From contig JARKQJ010000053.1 of the NCBI GenBank assembly GCA_029973955.1, forward strand, positions 16,371 through 80,370: a DNA stretch of 64,000 nucleotides. Direction: 5' to 3'. The number at the start of each line of letters is the position of its first letter. Positions within the stretch are counted from its first letter, which is position 1. Below the pieces are notes generated by a model. The model saw nothing but the letters and a program-made list of their open reading frames with translations, made no database searches and was not told where the DNA came from. The position numbers and the translations under genes are program-made. The DNA comes from Paludibaculum sp. GTDB taxonomy: Bacteria > Acidobacteriota > Terriglobia > Bryobacterales > Bryobacteraceae. Shown here one piece after another: positions 1 to 8,327 of the stretch.

Positions 1-77
1 CTGGTTATCGCTTGGGCGGCGGCGCAGGCGGGAGCTGCGGCGGTGAGAAAGGTGCGGCGAGAAGGAGTGAGTTTCAT
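1..77 (-). CDS. Exported protein, N-terminal fragment only
   Basis: Reading the minus strand, an ATG at 77-75 opens a frame that runs off the left edge of the window after 25 codons. The visible peptide begins MKLTPSRRTFLTAAAPA and continues into an alanine-rich stretch. That is a twin-arginine type leader (SRRTFL) with a short hydrophobic core, so the product is probably exported. The ATG overlaps the stop codon of the GH127-like gene as ATGA, so the two are likely co-transcribed and translationally coupled. Nothing of the mature protein is visible and its function cannot be stated. Confidence 0.6.
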   Translation of the reverse strand, partial: MKLTPSRRTFLTAAAPACAAAQAIT

Positions 78-2029
78 TGCAGTTTTATCGGACCGAGGAC
101 AGGGAACGAAGTGATGCGGAGCCGCGCGGCTCCGTAAGGTATGAGTGTAATGGACTCGTCGGGATATTTGCCGGTCTGTTCCTGGCGGCCGGGGATGGCG
201 ACAGGGCTGAGCGGGGGCGGAGCGGCGCTGTCGTTGACGAGCATCCACTGCGGGAGGCGGCGGCCCTTGGCCTTGAGAGCGATGGGGGAAGTGGTGGTGG
301 TGAATGGCTGGGCGGAGACGGGGGCTTCGGAGATTTCAAAAGATGCATTGGGATTGGAAGAGTCGAGGCGGAGGGCGTAGTTCCAGGGAGAGACGGGGAA
401 GACTTCCCAATCCGAGACGGGGCCGGTCTGGGCGAGCTGACGCCAGTTCTCTTCGATGCGAAGGGCGAAGACGAGCGGACCGCGCTCGATGGAGACGGAT
501 TTGTTGAATCCTTCGACGGGAGTGATGGGCATGGGGAAGGAGAGCAGGAGGCGATCGCCGTTGCGCCATTGCCGTTCGATGCGGCCATAGGTGCCGGGCT
601 TGGGGGCGGGGAGGGTCTGGCCGTTGACGGAGAGAGCGGCGCCGGCGGCCCAGGCGGGGACACGGAAGTGGAGGGGGAAGGCAACGGGCTCTGAGGGTTT
701 GAAGACGAGCTGGACGGTATTGCGGAACGGATATTCGGTCTGTTCCTCGATGACGACCTGAGTTTTGCGGACGGTGGTCCGGACGGTGGAAGGTGCGTAG
801 GCGCCGAGGGCGAGCCCATCGTCGGGAGAGGCCATCCAGAGGGAGGCGGTGAACTTGGGCCAGCCCTGGTGGAGGTTGGCGGTGCAGCAGCCGAAGTTGG
901 GCTGGAGGCCGAAGAGGTTGGATTCGGGGCCGTTGGTCTCCCAATCGCGGCGGGAGTAGGAGCAGAGCACCTGGTTGGGCTGCTGATCGTATTGGTGGCC
1001 CCACTGGTCAGAGGTTTGGGAAGCAGGCAGAGCGTTGAAGGCGATCTTCTCGAGGCGGTCAGCGAGGGCGGGATCGCCGAGGGCGGCGAGAGCGAGTTCG
1101 AGGGAGTACATCTCCTCAACGACGGCGCAGGTCTCGATGCCCTGGACGGGGCTGCGGCCGGCGTAGTGCTCGTCGGCGGAGAACATGCCGTTGGGGAGGC
1201 CGTGGTAGCGGTCGAGGGTATCGAGCATTTTGGCGGTGGCCGCCTTGTCGGCGGGGTCCTTGGAGAGGAGATACCAGAGGGCGGAGGTTTTGACGCCCAT
1301 GGCGTTGTTCACGCCGTGGGTCTGGAGGCCGGTTTGGGCGCGCGGGACTTTGTTGGGGTAGGCGAAGTTGTCGAAGTGGCCGCGCCAGTCGAAGCCCTGG
1401 GCCTTGAGGCGGCGGGCGAAGTCGAGCAAGGCCGGATCGCCGTTGCGGTTGTAGAGCCAGAGGAGTGTGGCGAACTGGTCCTGCCAGCGATAGATGGCCC
1501 ACTGGTGGAGGGGGCGCTCGTTCATGAGGGCGGCGTGATGGGCGAAGTACTTTTCGAGGAATGGGATGACGCGGGGGTCGCCGGTGGCTTCCTGGTACTG
1601 CGTGAGGACCTTGAGCATGATCATGTTGGGCCACCAGTCTTTGTTCGAGGGAGGACCGATGGCGCCGTCGGGGCGTTGATGGGTGAGAGCCCATTCGACC
1701 CAGGGCTTGACCTTGGCGATGAGGCGGGGGTCGTCGAGGGTGTAGGCGAGAGGGAGGAGGCCGTCGAGATAGTAGGGGCCGCGCTCCCAGCCTTCTCCGG
1801 AGCCGCCGAGCCAGGCGGAGTTGGGGCCGACGTCGGGCCAGATTTCGTCGAGGTGGCCGGTGATGGCATTGGCCTGGATTTTGAGCTGATCGTGGAGCCA
1901 GCCGGAGGGTTTGACCGACGACAGCGGGAGGGGGTAGAAGGCGGAGGGGGCGAGCGGGGCGCGGTTCTTCGGGGGCTGGGCGGAGACGGCGACTGCAGCG
2001 GCCAGGAGGACGAAAACAAGGCGGTACAT
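74..2029 (-). CDS. GH127-like (DUF1680) beta-L-arabinofuranosidase, exported
   Basis: This 651-residue protein has an N-terminal signal peptide (MYRLVFVLLAAAVAVSAQ). The (alpha/alpha)6-barrel glycosidase family GH127, formerly DUF1680, releases beta-L-arabinofuranose from plant glycoproteins and polysaccharides. The family's zinc-cysteine site is recognisable: E299-T-C301 and the adjacent pair C381-C382 in GCCTANLHQGW, with one of the paired cysteines expected to be the nucleophile. The C-terminal third is rich in beta strands, as in the family's sandwich domains. The stop overlaps the start of the next exported gene to the left. Substrate specificity is inferred from family only. Related DUF1680 proteins with other activities exist. 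Confidence 0.8.
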   Translation of the reverse strand: MYRLVFVLLAAAVAVSAQPPKNRAPLAPSAFYPLPLSSVKPSGWLHDQLKIQANAITGHLDEIWPDVGPNSAWLGGSGEGWERGPYYLDGLLPLAYTLDDPRLIAKVKPWVEWALTHQRPDGAIGPPSNKDWWPNMIMLKVLTQYQEATGDPRVIPFLEKYFAHHAALMNERPLHQWAIYRWQDQFATLLWLYNRNGDPALLDFARRLKAQGFDWRGHFDNFAYPNKVPRAQTGLQTHGVNNAMGVKTSALWYLLSKDPADKAATAKMLDTLDRYHGLPNGMFSADEHYAGRSPVQGIETCAVVEEMYSLELALAALGDPALADRLEKIAFNALPASQTSDQWGHQYDQQPNQVLCSYSRRDWETNGPESNLFGLQPNFGCCTANLHQGWPKFTASLWMASPDDGLALGAYAPSTVRTTVRKTQVVIEEQTEYPFRNTVQLVFKPSEPVAFPLHFRVPAWAAGAALSVNGQTLPAPKPGTYGRIERQWRNGDRLLLSFPMPITPVEGFNKSVSIERGPLVFALRIEENWRQLAQTGPVSDWEVFPVSPWNYALRLDSSNPNASFEISEAPVSAQPFTTTTSPIALKAKGRRLPQWMLVNDSAAPPPLSPVAIPGRQEQTGKYPDESITLIPYGAARLRITSFPVLGPIKLQ

Positions 2030-2092
2030 GGAGGTGGTTTCCGACCCCCATGGTATCCTGAAATTTCACCCCAGCAGTCCCTGGAAACACCC

Positions 2093-3502
2093 TTGAAAAT
2101 CGGATTTGTCAGCCTCGGTTGCCCGAAGAACCTTGTCGATACGGAAGTGATGATGGGTCAGCTCGCCGCGCGCGGGCATGCCTTAACGGCCTCGCCGGAG
2201 GAGGCGGACGCCATTGTCGTAAATACGTGCTCGTTCATCGACCCCGCCAAGCAGGAATCAGTAGACACGATTCTGGAGATGGCGGAGTTCAAGAAGACGG
2301 GCAAGGCCAAGCGCCTGATTGTGGCGGGCTGCCTGGTGGAGCGGTACCGGGCGGAGATCCAGCAGACGATTCCGGATGTGGACGCGGTGCTGGGAACCAA
2401 TGAGCTGGATTCGATTGTCGATCTGTGCGAGAAGGGCGAGGCGCAGGCGAATCCGCTGGCGCCGTACCTGTATCACGATCTGACGCCGCGGGTACTGGCG
2501 ACGCCGCGGCACTATGCGTATATCAAGATCAACGAGGGGTGCGACCACCCCTGCACGTTCTGCGTGATTCCACAGTTTCGCGGGAGTTTCCGCAGCCGGC
2601 GGTTTGAATCCGTGGTGGCGGAGGCAGCGCGGCTGTTCGAGCAGGGCGTGCGGGAAGTGAACCTGATCGGACAGGACACGACGGCCTATGGAGACGACCT
2701 GGGCATGAAAGACGGGCTGGCGCTGCTGCTGGAGCGTCTGGGCCAGATCGAAACTCAGCACAGGAAATGGGTGCGGTTCCTGTACTGCTATCCGAACCGG
2801 ATCACTGGGAAGCTATTGGACGTGATTGCGTCGAACGCGGATGTGGTGAAGTACATCGACATGCCGCTGCAGCACGCCTCGGCGAGCGTGCTGAAGAGAA
2901 TGAAGCGCGGCTCGTCGGGCGAGATCTTCCTGAAGACGCTGGCCAAGATCCGCAAGGCGGTGCCGGGGGTGGGGATCCGGACGTCGATGATTGTGGGCTT
3001 CCCGGGAGAGACGGAGCAGGATTTCGAAGAGTTGTGCCAGTTTGTGGAAGAGGCGCGGTTCGACCGGCTGGGCGTGTTCAGCTACTCCGATGAAGAGACG
3101 GCGCCAAGCTACGGGCTGGACGGCAAGGTGGACAAGAAGACGATCTACAACCGGCGGCGGAGGCTGATGGCGCTGCAGCGGAAGATCTCGCGGGCGGCGA
3201 ACCGGAAGCTGGTGGGGCAGGAACTGCCGGTGCTGGTGGAAGGGCCATCGCCGGAGAATGAACTGGTGTGGCAGGCGCGGCTGGCGACGCAGGCGCCGGA
3301 CATCGACGGTGTGTGCTACATCGAGGATTACGGAGACGTAGAACCGCGAGCGGGGCAGTTCCGGGTGATGAAGATCACCAAGGCGCACGATTACGATCTG
3401 GCCGGCGATCTGGTGGACGCACCGGAGCAGGAGCCGCCGGCAGTGGTGAATCCGTTCCCGATCATCGCTTCGGCGGCGGGTCATGCGAGGCAGCACCAGT
3501 GA
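2093..3502 (+). CDS. rimO: Ribosomal protein S12 methylthiotransferase RimO
   Basis: RimO is a radical SAM enzyme that adds a methylthio group to the conserved aspartate of ribosomal protein S12. The protein begins MKIGFVSLGCPKN, with the three N-terminal cluster cysteines at C10, C46 and C80. The radical SAM triad is C150-x3-C154-x2-C157. A C-terminal TRAM domain follows (around 380-450). A TTG at 2093 gives a 469-residue protein starting right at the conserved N-terminus. The open frame extends much further upstream, but that part is antisense to the GH127-like gene and not RimO-like. The stop overlaps the yacG ATG (TGATG), so translational coupling is likely. Confidence 0.93.
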   Translation: MKIGFVSLGCPKNLVDTEVMMGQLAARGHALTASPEEADAIVVNTCSFIDPAKQESVDTILEMAEFKKTGKAKRLIVAGCLVERYRAEIQQTIPDVDAVLGTNELDSIVDLCEKGEAQANPLAPYLYHDLTPRVLATPRHYAYIKINEGCDHPCTFCVIPQFRGSFRSRRFESVVAEAARLFEQGVREVNLIGQDTTAYGDDLGMKDGLALLLERLGQIETQHRKWVRFLYCYPNRITGKLLDVIASNADVVKYIDMPLQHASASVLKRMKRGSSGEIFLKTLAKIRKAVPGVGIRTSMIVGFPGETEQDFEELCQFVEEARFDRLGVFSYSDEETAPSYGLDGKVDKKTIYNRRRRLMALQRKISRAANRKLVGQELPVLVEGPSPENELVWQARLATQAPDIDGVCYIEDYGDVEPRAGQFRVMKITKAHDYDLAGDLVDAPEQEPPAVVNPFPIIASAAGHARQHQ

Positions 3503-3684
3503 TGAAGTGTCCGATCTGCAAGCAGGAAGTGAAGCTGAGCGACAAGGAGATGCCGTTCTGCAGCGAGCGGTGCAGGCTGATTGACCTGGGGATGTGGGCG
3601 GCCGAGGAGTACCGGATTCCGACGACGGAGCAGGGGCCGAGCGCGGGGGAAAAAGGCGCAGAGCCGAAGGACGATGATGAATAG
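3502..3684 (+). CDS. yacG: DNA gyrase inhibitor YacG
   Basis: A 60-residue zinc protein with the YacG pattern CPxC-x13-CxxxC (C3, C6, C20, C24), followed by the family's R-x-I-D-L-G-x-W segment (RLIDLGMWAAEEYRIP). Family members bind GyrB and inhibit gyrase. The tail is acidic (EPKDDDE). The length matches the family. The start ATG shares a base with the rimO stop and the end overlaps pgpA, so the gene sits in a closely packed operon. Confidence 0.9.
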   Translation: MKCPICKQEVKLSDKEMPFCSERCRLIDLGMWAAEEYRIPTTEQGPSAGEKGAEPKDDDE

Positions 3685-4150
3685 GGCGGACAGGCTGGCG
3701 GTGACGCTGGCGACGTGGTTCGGCTGCGGGCTGGCGCCGAAGGGTCCCGGGACGATGGGGGCGTTGGGCGGCATCGTGGTGGCGCTGGCGCTGCATCATG
3801 GCGCGGGCATGGCATGGTGGTGGCTGTGGGTGCTGGTGGCGCTGGGGACGCCGGTGGGCATCTGGTCAGCGGGACGGACGGCGGCGGTGAAAGGGTTGAA
3901 AGACCCGCAGATTGTGGTGATCGACGAAGTGCTGGGGCAGTGGATCGCGCTGGCGGCGGCGGTACCGGGCAATTGGCTGCACGTGGGTTTGGCGTTTGGG
4001 TTGTTCCGGCTGTTTGACATCTTCAAGCCGTGGCCGGTGCGGCAGTTGGAAGGATTGAAGGGCGGCGTGGGGATCATCGCGGACGACCTGATGGCCGGGG
4101 TGTACGGGGCGGTGGTTCTTGCGGTGTTCCGGACCGTGGTGCAATGGTAA
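3677..4150 (+). CDS. pgpA: Phosphatidylglycerophosphatase A
   Basis: A 157-residue integral membrane protein of the PgpA family, which dephosphorylates phosphatidylglycerol phosphate in phospholipid synthesis. Visible family motifs are the KGPGTMGALGG loop after the first helix, the DEVLGQ segment and FDIFKPWPVRQLE. Three or four hydrophobic helices are apparent. Two adjacent ATGs exist (3674 and 3677). The AAGGA at 3667-3671 gives 5 nt spacing to 3677, so that start is preferred. It overlaps the end of yacG by 8 nt. PgpA next to CinA is a common arrangement in bacteria; here one gene lies between them. Confidence 0.9.
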   Translation: MNRADRLAVTLATWFGCGLAPKGPGTMGALGGIVVALALHHGAGMAWWWLWVLVALGTPVGIWSAGRTAAVKGLKDPQIVVIDEVLGQWIALAAAVPGNWLHVGLAFGLFRLFDIFKPWPVRQLEGLKGGVGIIADDLMAGVYGAVVLAVFRTVVQW

Positions 4151-5197
4151 GTGAGAAGTGTGAACCGGATGACGTTGAAAAGCAAGAGTACAGAACGGCC
4201 CGTGATTGAATCGATCTCGCCGGCGGCGGCGCTGCCGGGTGGCGATTTTCAGATCAAGGGCAGGAGCTTTCTACTGGCGCCGCGGCCGATCGTTTCGATT
4301 GGCGGCGTGGCTGCGCCGTTGACGGTGGGCTCAGACAGCCTGGTGGTAGCGCGGGTTCCAGAAGGGGCGGAGCGGGGCGAGGTAATCGTCAGCAACGGCG
4401 AGCAGGAGAGCAGCTCGACGGAGGTGCTGCTGGGCGCACTGGTGGCGGACAGCCTGCATCCGGTGGCGAGTCCGGTGGTGGACAAGAAGGGTAACATCTA
4501 CACGACGTTTTCCGGCGCGCGCGGACAGAAGACACCGGTAGCCGTGTTTCAGATCGACCGGCACGGCGAGGTGACGCCTTACCTGACGGACCTGATGAAC
4601 GCGACGGGGCTGGCGTTTTCGCCGGCGGGCGTGCTGCACATATCCTCGCGCTTTGATGGGATCGTCTACGAAGCCGGCGAAGCGGGCACCATGAGCGTGT
4701 ATGTGGAAGGGATGGGCGTGGCGACAGGGATCGCTTTCGACAAGGCGGGAGACCTGTTCGTGGGCGACCGTTCTGGCACGATCTTCAAGATCAGCCAGCA
4801 GAGACAGATCTACGTCTTTGCGACGCTGGAGCCTTCGATTTCGGCGTATCATCTGGCCATTGCGCCATCGGGCGATCTGTATGTGACGGGACCGACGACG
4901 TCGAGCTACGACGCGGTGTACCGGATCACGCCGGAAGGCGAAGTCAGCGTGTTTTACCGCGGGCTGGGCCGTCCGCAGGGCATGGCGTTCGACGCATTGG
5001 GCAATCTGTTTGTGGCGGCGAGCTACCAGGGGCGCAAGGGCATCGTGCGGATCACGCCGGGTGGCGAGGTTTCCCTGTACGTGTCCGGCCCGAACATGGT
5101 AGGCGCGGCGATTGCGCCGGGTGGCGATCTCCTGTTGACGACGACGAACGCGCTGTACCGGCTGAAGGCCGGGCTGAAATACTGGTCGAACAACTAA
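4151..5197 (+). CDS. IPT/TIG plus NHL-type beta-propeller protein
   Basis: The first roughly 85 residues look like an IPT/TIG immunoglobulin-like domain (PVIESISPAAALPGG, then VSIGGVAAP and VIVSNGEQ). The remaining 260 residues are repeated blades typical of an SMP-30/NHL propeller, with lines such as GIAFDKAGDLFVGD and GMAFDALGNLFVA. There is no obvious signal peptide, so it may be cytoplasmic. A GTG at 4151 follows the pgpA stop directly. ATG at 4169 is an alternative with a better GAGAAG upstream. It sits inside the pgpA-cinA run, so it may share their transcript. Ligand and role are unknown. Confidence 0.75.
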   Translation: MRSVNRMTLKSKSTERPVIESISPAAALPGGDFQIKGRSFLLAPRPIVSIGGVAAPLTVGSDSLVVARVPEGAERGEVIVSNGEQESSSTEVLLGALVADSLHPVASPVVDKKGNIYTTFSGARGQKTPVAVFQIDRHGEVTPYLTDLMNATGLAFSPAGVLHISSRFDGIVYEAGEAGTMSVYVEGMGVATGIAFDKAGDLFVGDRSGTIFKISQQRQIYVFATLEPSISAYHLAIAPSGDLYVTGPTTSSYDAVYRITPEGEVSVFYRGLGRPQGMAFDALGNLFVAASYQGRKGIVRITPGGEVSLYVSGPNMVGAAIAPGGDLLLTTTNALYRLKAGLKYWSNN

Positions 5198-5203
5198 AGA
5201 GTC

Positions 5204-6436
5204 ATGAACGCCGAGATTATCGCCGTTGGCAGTGAGATGCTGACGCCGCAGCGCGTGGACACAAACTCGCTGTGGCTGACCGGGAAGCTGAACGACCTGG
5301 GCGTAGAGGTGACGCAGAAGTCGATCATCGGCGACGACCGGGAGCGGCTGGCAGCGTCGGTGAGCGCGGCACTGGACCGCGTGCCGCTGTTGGTCATCAC
5401 GGGCGGACTGGGTCCGACGGAAGACGACTTAACGCGGGAGGCGGTGGCGCAGGCGCTACGGCGGCGGCTGCTGTTTTCTCAGGAGATCTGCGACTGGATT
5501 GAAGCGAGATTCAAGCGGATGGGGCGGCAGATGTCGCCGAACAACCGCAAGCAGGCGTTCCTGATTGAGGGAGCGGAGAAGCTGCCGAATCCGAACGGGA
5601 CGGCGCCGGGGCAATGGCTGGACCTGCCGGGCGGGATGGTGCTGATTCTGCCGGGGCCTCCGGGCGAGATGAATCCGATGTTCGAAACGCATTGCCTGCC
5701 GCTGCTGAGAGAGCGTCTGCCGCAATCGCACATCCGGACACGGTTCTACCGCGTGGCCGGGATGGGCGAGAGCAACCTGGATGCGTTGATCGCACCGATC
5801 TACAAGCCGTATGGAAATCCGGTGACGACGATTCTGGCGGCGGAAGGCGACGTGCAGGTCCACCTGCGCGCGCAGTGCGGCACGGATGAGGAGGCGGAAG
5901 CACTGGTGGAAGAGTTAGGCGCGAAGATTCTGGCGGCACTGGGGGACAAGGTGTATTCGCTGGACGGCTCGCCGCTGGAAGCGGTGGTGGGCGCGATGCT
6001 GAAGGCGAAAGGGGCGACGGTGGCGGTAGCGGAGAGCGCGACGGCAGGGCTGCTGGGCGCAAGGATTACGCAGGCGCCTGGATCGTCGGAATGGTTCCTG
6101 GGCGGCTTCCAGGTGTACGGCACGGCGATGAAGTCGCGCCTGTTGGGCGTGGATGAGAAGGTGGCACTGGAAGATGGCGTGGTGAGCGAAGCGATGGCCG
6201 TGGCCATGGCCTGCAAAGTGCGGGAGAAGATCGGATCGACGTACGCATTGTCGATCACGGGCGAAGCGGGGCCGGAGTCTTCGAGTGCAGGCGTGGCGCC
6301 GGGGACGGTGTGGATCGGGGTGGCCGGGCCGGAGAAGGCGGAAGCGAAGATGTTCAAGTTCCCGAACGGGCGAGAGCGGGTAAGGAAGTTCGCCGTGCAG
6401 ACGGCTTTGAACCTGCTGCGCCACGAGTTGCTCTAG
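5204..6436 (+). CDS. cinA: CinA family protein (nicotinamide-nucleotide amidase type)
   Basis: A full-length two-domain CinA of 410 residues. The N-terminal MoCF/COG1058 domain (MNAEIIAVGSEMLTPQRVDTN, GGLGPTEDDLTREA, ILPGPPGEMNPMF) corresponds to the ADP-ribose/NMN pyrophosphatase half. The C-terminal CinA domain (VAESATAGLLGARIT, ALSITGEAGP) is the NMN deamidase half that recycles nicotinamide mononucleotide to nicotinate mononucleotide. The start ATG lies 6 nt after the propeller gene, with AAAGAG upstream. It ends the operon that begins at rimO. Confidence 0.9.
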   Translation: MNAEIIAVGSEMLTPQRVDTNSLWLTGKLNDLGVEVTQKSIIGDDRERLAASVSAALDRVPLLVITGGLGPTEDDLTREAVAQALRRRLLFSQEICDWIEARFKRMGRQMSPNNRKQAFLIEGAEKLPNPNGTAPGQWLDLPGGMVLILPGPPGEMNPMFETHCLPLLRERLPQSHIRTRFYRVAGMGESNLDALIAPIYKPYGNPVTTILAAEGDVQVHLRAQCGTDEEAEALVEELGAKILAALGDKVYSLDGSPLEAVVGAMLKAKGATVAVAESATAGLLGARITQAPGSSEWFLGGFQVYGTAMKSRLLGVDEKVALEDGVVSEAMAVAMACKVREKIGSTYALSITGEAGPESSSAGVAPGTVWIGVAGPEKAEAKMFKFPNGRERVRKFAVQTALNLLRHELL

Positions 6437-6450
6437 GTCATAATCGGGGC

Positions 6451-7476
6451 ATGCTGCTCCGGAGAGAGTTTCTGGCGGCGCCCGCTGTGGCGATGGCGCA
6501 GAGTCCGCGCAAGGTGAAGGTGGCGTTTCTGGGGGCGAGCCATGCACATGGGGTGGCCAAGCTGGAACTGGTAAAGAGCTCACCGGACTACGAATTGGCG
6601 GGCGTGTGGGAAGCGGATGCCGCGGCGCGGGCGCGGCTGGGGCGTCTGGGCGAATTGCGGTGGATGACGAAGGCTGAGATTCTGGGCAACGCGTCGATTG
6701 AGGCGGTATTTCTGGAGGGGCCGGTGGCGAGCCACGGGCCGCTGGCCTTGGAAGCGCTGGGCGCGGGCAAGCACTGCCACATCGAGAAGCCGGCGGCGAG
6801 CAGGGTGGCGCAAATGAAGCAGATCGTGGCGCTGGCCAAGTCGCGGCGGCGCGTGATCCAGGCAGGGTATATGTGGCGGTACAACCCGGCGGTGGCGAAG
6901 GCGCTGGAGGCGGTGAAGAACGGATGGCTGGGAGAGGTGTTCTCCGTGCACATTCGGATCAACACGAACAACGGGCTGGGGGAGAGGGTGGAGTTGGGTA
7001 AGTTCGCCGGCGGGCAGATGTTTGAGATGGGGGCGCACGCGGTGGACATCCTTGTGCGGATGCTGGGGATGCCGCGGCGGATAACACCGTTTCTGCGGCA
7101 TGACGGGACGTTTCAGGACTCATTCCAGGACAATGCGGCGGCGGTGCTGGAGTATCCGAAGGCGATGGCGGTGATCGTCACCAGCGCGCTGCATCCGAAC
7201 GGGACGGCGCACCGGGCGCTGGAGATCTTTGGGACCAATGGGAGCGCGATGGTGCGGCCGATTGAGCCTCCGGCGCTGGAGTTCGATCTGCTGAATCCGG
7301 CGGGGCCGTATTCAAAGGGGCGGCAGAAGCTGGAGTTGCCGGCGTACAAACGCTATGTGGGGGACGTTGCCGCGTTCGCGAAGGCGGTGCGGGGCGAAGC
7401 GCCGCTGGAGACGACGCCGGACACGGAGATGGCCGTGACAGAGGTCCTGTTGACGGCCTCGAAGATGATTGGGTGA
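6451..7476 (+). CDS. Gfo/Idh/MocA family oxidoreductase with RRxFL leader
   Basis: A 341-residue NAD(P)-dependent sugar or cyclitol oxidoreductase of the Gfo/Idh/MocA type. After a leader MLLRREFLAAPAVAMAQS comes the Rossmann start KVKVAFLGASHAHG, then the EKPAAS motif that carries the catalytic lysine of the family, and a YMWRYNPAV helix. The leader has RREFL, so Tat export of the folded NADP-bound enzyme is plausible. The start was placed at ATG 6451, because the longer frame upstream is the shadow of cinA. It lies 14 nt after cinA and may be read from the same transcript. Substrate unknown. Confidence 0.82.
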   Translation: MLLRREFLAAPAVAMAQSPRKVKVAFLGASHAHGVAKLELVKSSPDYELAGVWEADAAARARLGRLGELRWMTKAEILGNASIEAVFLEGPVASHGPLALEALGAGKHCHIEKPAASRVAQMKQIVALAKSRRRVIQAGYMWRYNPAVAKALEAVKNGWLGEVFSVHIRINTNNGLGERVELGKFAGGQMFEMGAHAVDILVRMLGMPRRITPFLRHDGTFQDSFQDNAAAVLEYPKAMAVIVTSALHPNGTAHRALEIFGTNGSAMVRPIEPPALEFDLLNPAGPYSKGRQKLELPAYKRYVGDVAAFAKAVRGEAPLETTPDTEMAVTEVLLTASKMIG

Positions 7477-7533
7477 AGAGGCCGGGTGTGGCGGCCCGGC
7501 GCCGGTCTGCTGGCAAAAAGAGCGGGAGCGTTT

Positions 7534-8280
7534 CTATTGGCGGGCCTTGGCGATGGCTGCCTCGGCGATGGGGGCCATGATCTGATAGCCCTTGGCGTTG
7601 GGGTGTAGGCCGTCGCCGGAGATGCCGTCTTTGAGCAGGCCGTGTTCGTCGACGGTGGCGGAGAAGTAGTCGGCGTAGACGGCGCCGGATTGGGCGGCGT
7701 AGGACTTGAGCCAGGCGTTGAGTTTGAGGATGTCCACGGGAGGGCGGCGATCGGTCTGCTTGCGGTTGGTGTAGTCGCTCACGGGGAGGACGGAGCAGAG
7801 GACGACCTTGATCTGATGGGCCTGGGCGAGTTCGGTGATGGCCTGGAGGTTCTGCTGGATCATCTCAAGGGTGACGGGGCCGGTGTTGCGGGCGATGTCG
7901 TTGGTACCGGCGAGGACGATGAGGGCGGCGGGCTTGAGGTTGATGACGTCGGGGAACATGCGGACGAGCATCTGCGAGGTGGTCTGACCGCCGATGCCGC
8001 GATTGACGTAGGGCTTACCGGGGAAGGATTCGGCGAGCTTCCAGCCGTCGGTAATGGAGTCGCCGAAGAAGACGACGCGGTTGGGGTCGGCCGGGAGGGC
8101 GCGGAGGCGCTGATTATCGGCGTGGTAGCGGCCGAGCTGGTTCCAGTCCTGGAGCTGGTCGGCGAGGTTCTGGGCGGTGTTGGCGAGGCAGCAGGCGGCG
8201 CGGGGCGGATTGTATTCCTCGACGGTCTGGGAGAAGGCGGGCAGAAGGAGCGCGGTGAGAAGGAGCAGGGTGCGGGTCAT
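7534..8280 (-). CDS. Exported SGNH/GDSL hydrolase
   Basis: A 248-residue secreted esterase/lipase of the SGNH superfamily. A signal peptide (MTRTLLLLTALLLPAFSQ) is followed by all four SGNH blocks: FFGDSITDGW with the catalytic serine, the glycine in NRGIGGQTT, the asparagine in AGTNDIARN, and the DxxH dyad in GDGLHPNAKGY. Members deacetylate or de-esterify carbohydrates, or act as lipases or thioesterases. The start at 8280 is chosen because the signal peptide begins there. An in-frame ATG at 8298 would add six residues. It is convergent with the oxidoreductase and divergent from the aminotransferase gene. Confidence 0.85.
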   Translation of the reverse strand: MTRTLLLLTALLLPAFSQTVEEYNPPRAACCLANTAQNLADQLQDWNQLGRYHADNQRLRALPADPNRVVFFGDSITDGWKLAESFPGKPYVNRGIGGQTTSQMLVRMFPDVINLKPAALIVLAGTNDIARNTGPVTLEMIQQNLQAITELAQAHQIKVVLCSVLPVSDYTNRKQTDRRPPVDILKLNAWLKSYAAQSGAVYADYFSATVDEHGLLKDGISGDGLHPNAKGYQIMAPIAEAAIAKARQ

Positions 8281-8327
8281 ATCGGGTACCAGAGACATTA
8301 TCTCCAGCGTGGGGATATGCTGGGGCG

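Noticed and set aside
869..2092. Upstream extension of the rimO frame
   Set aside because: It is antisense to the GH127-like gene, has low-complexity composition and shares nothing with RimO. The conserved N-terminus begins at the TTG 2093.
7481..7500. Possible terminator hairpin GCCGGG/CCCGGC
   Set aside because: Only a 6-bp stem with no T-run on either side. Too weak to support.
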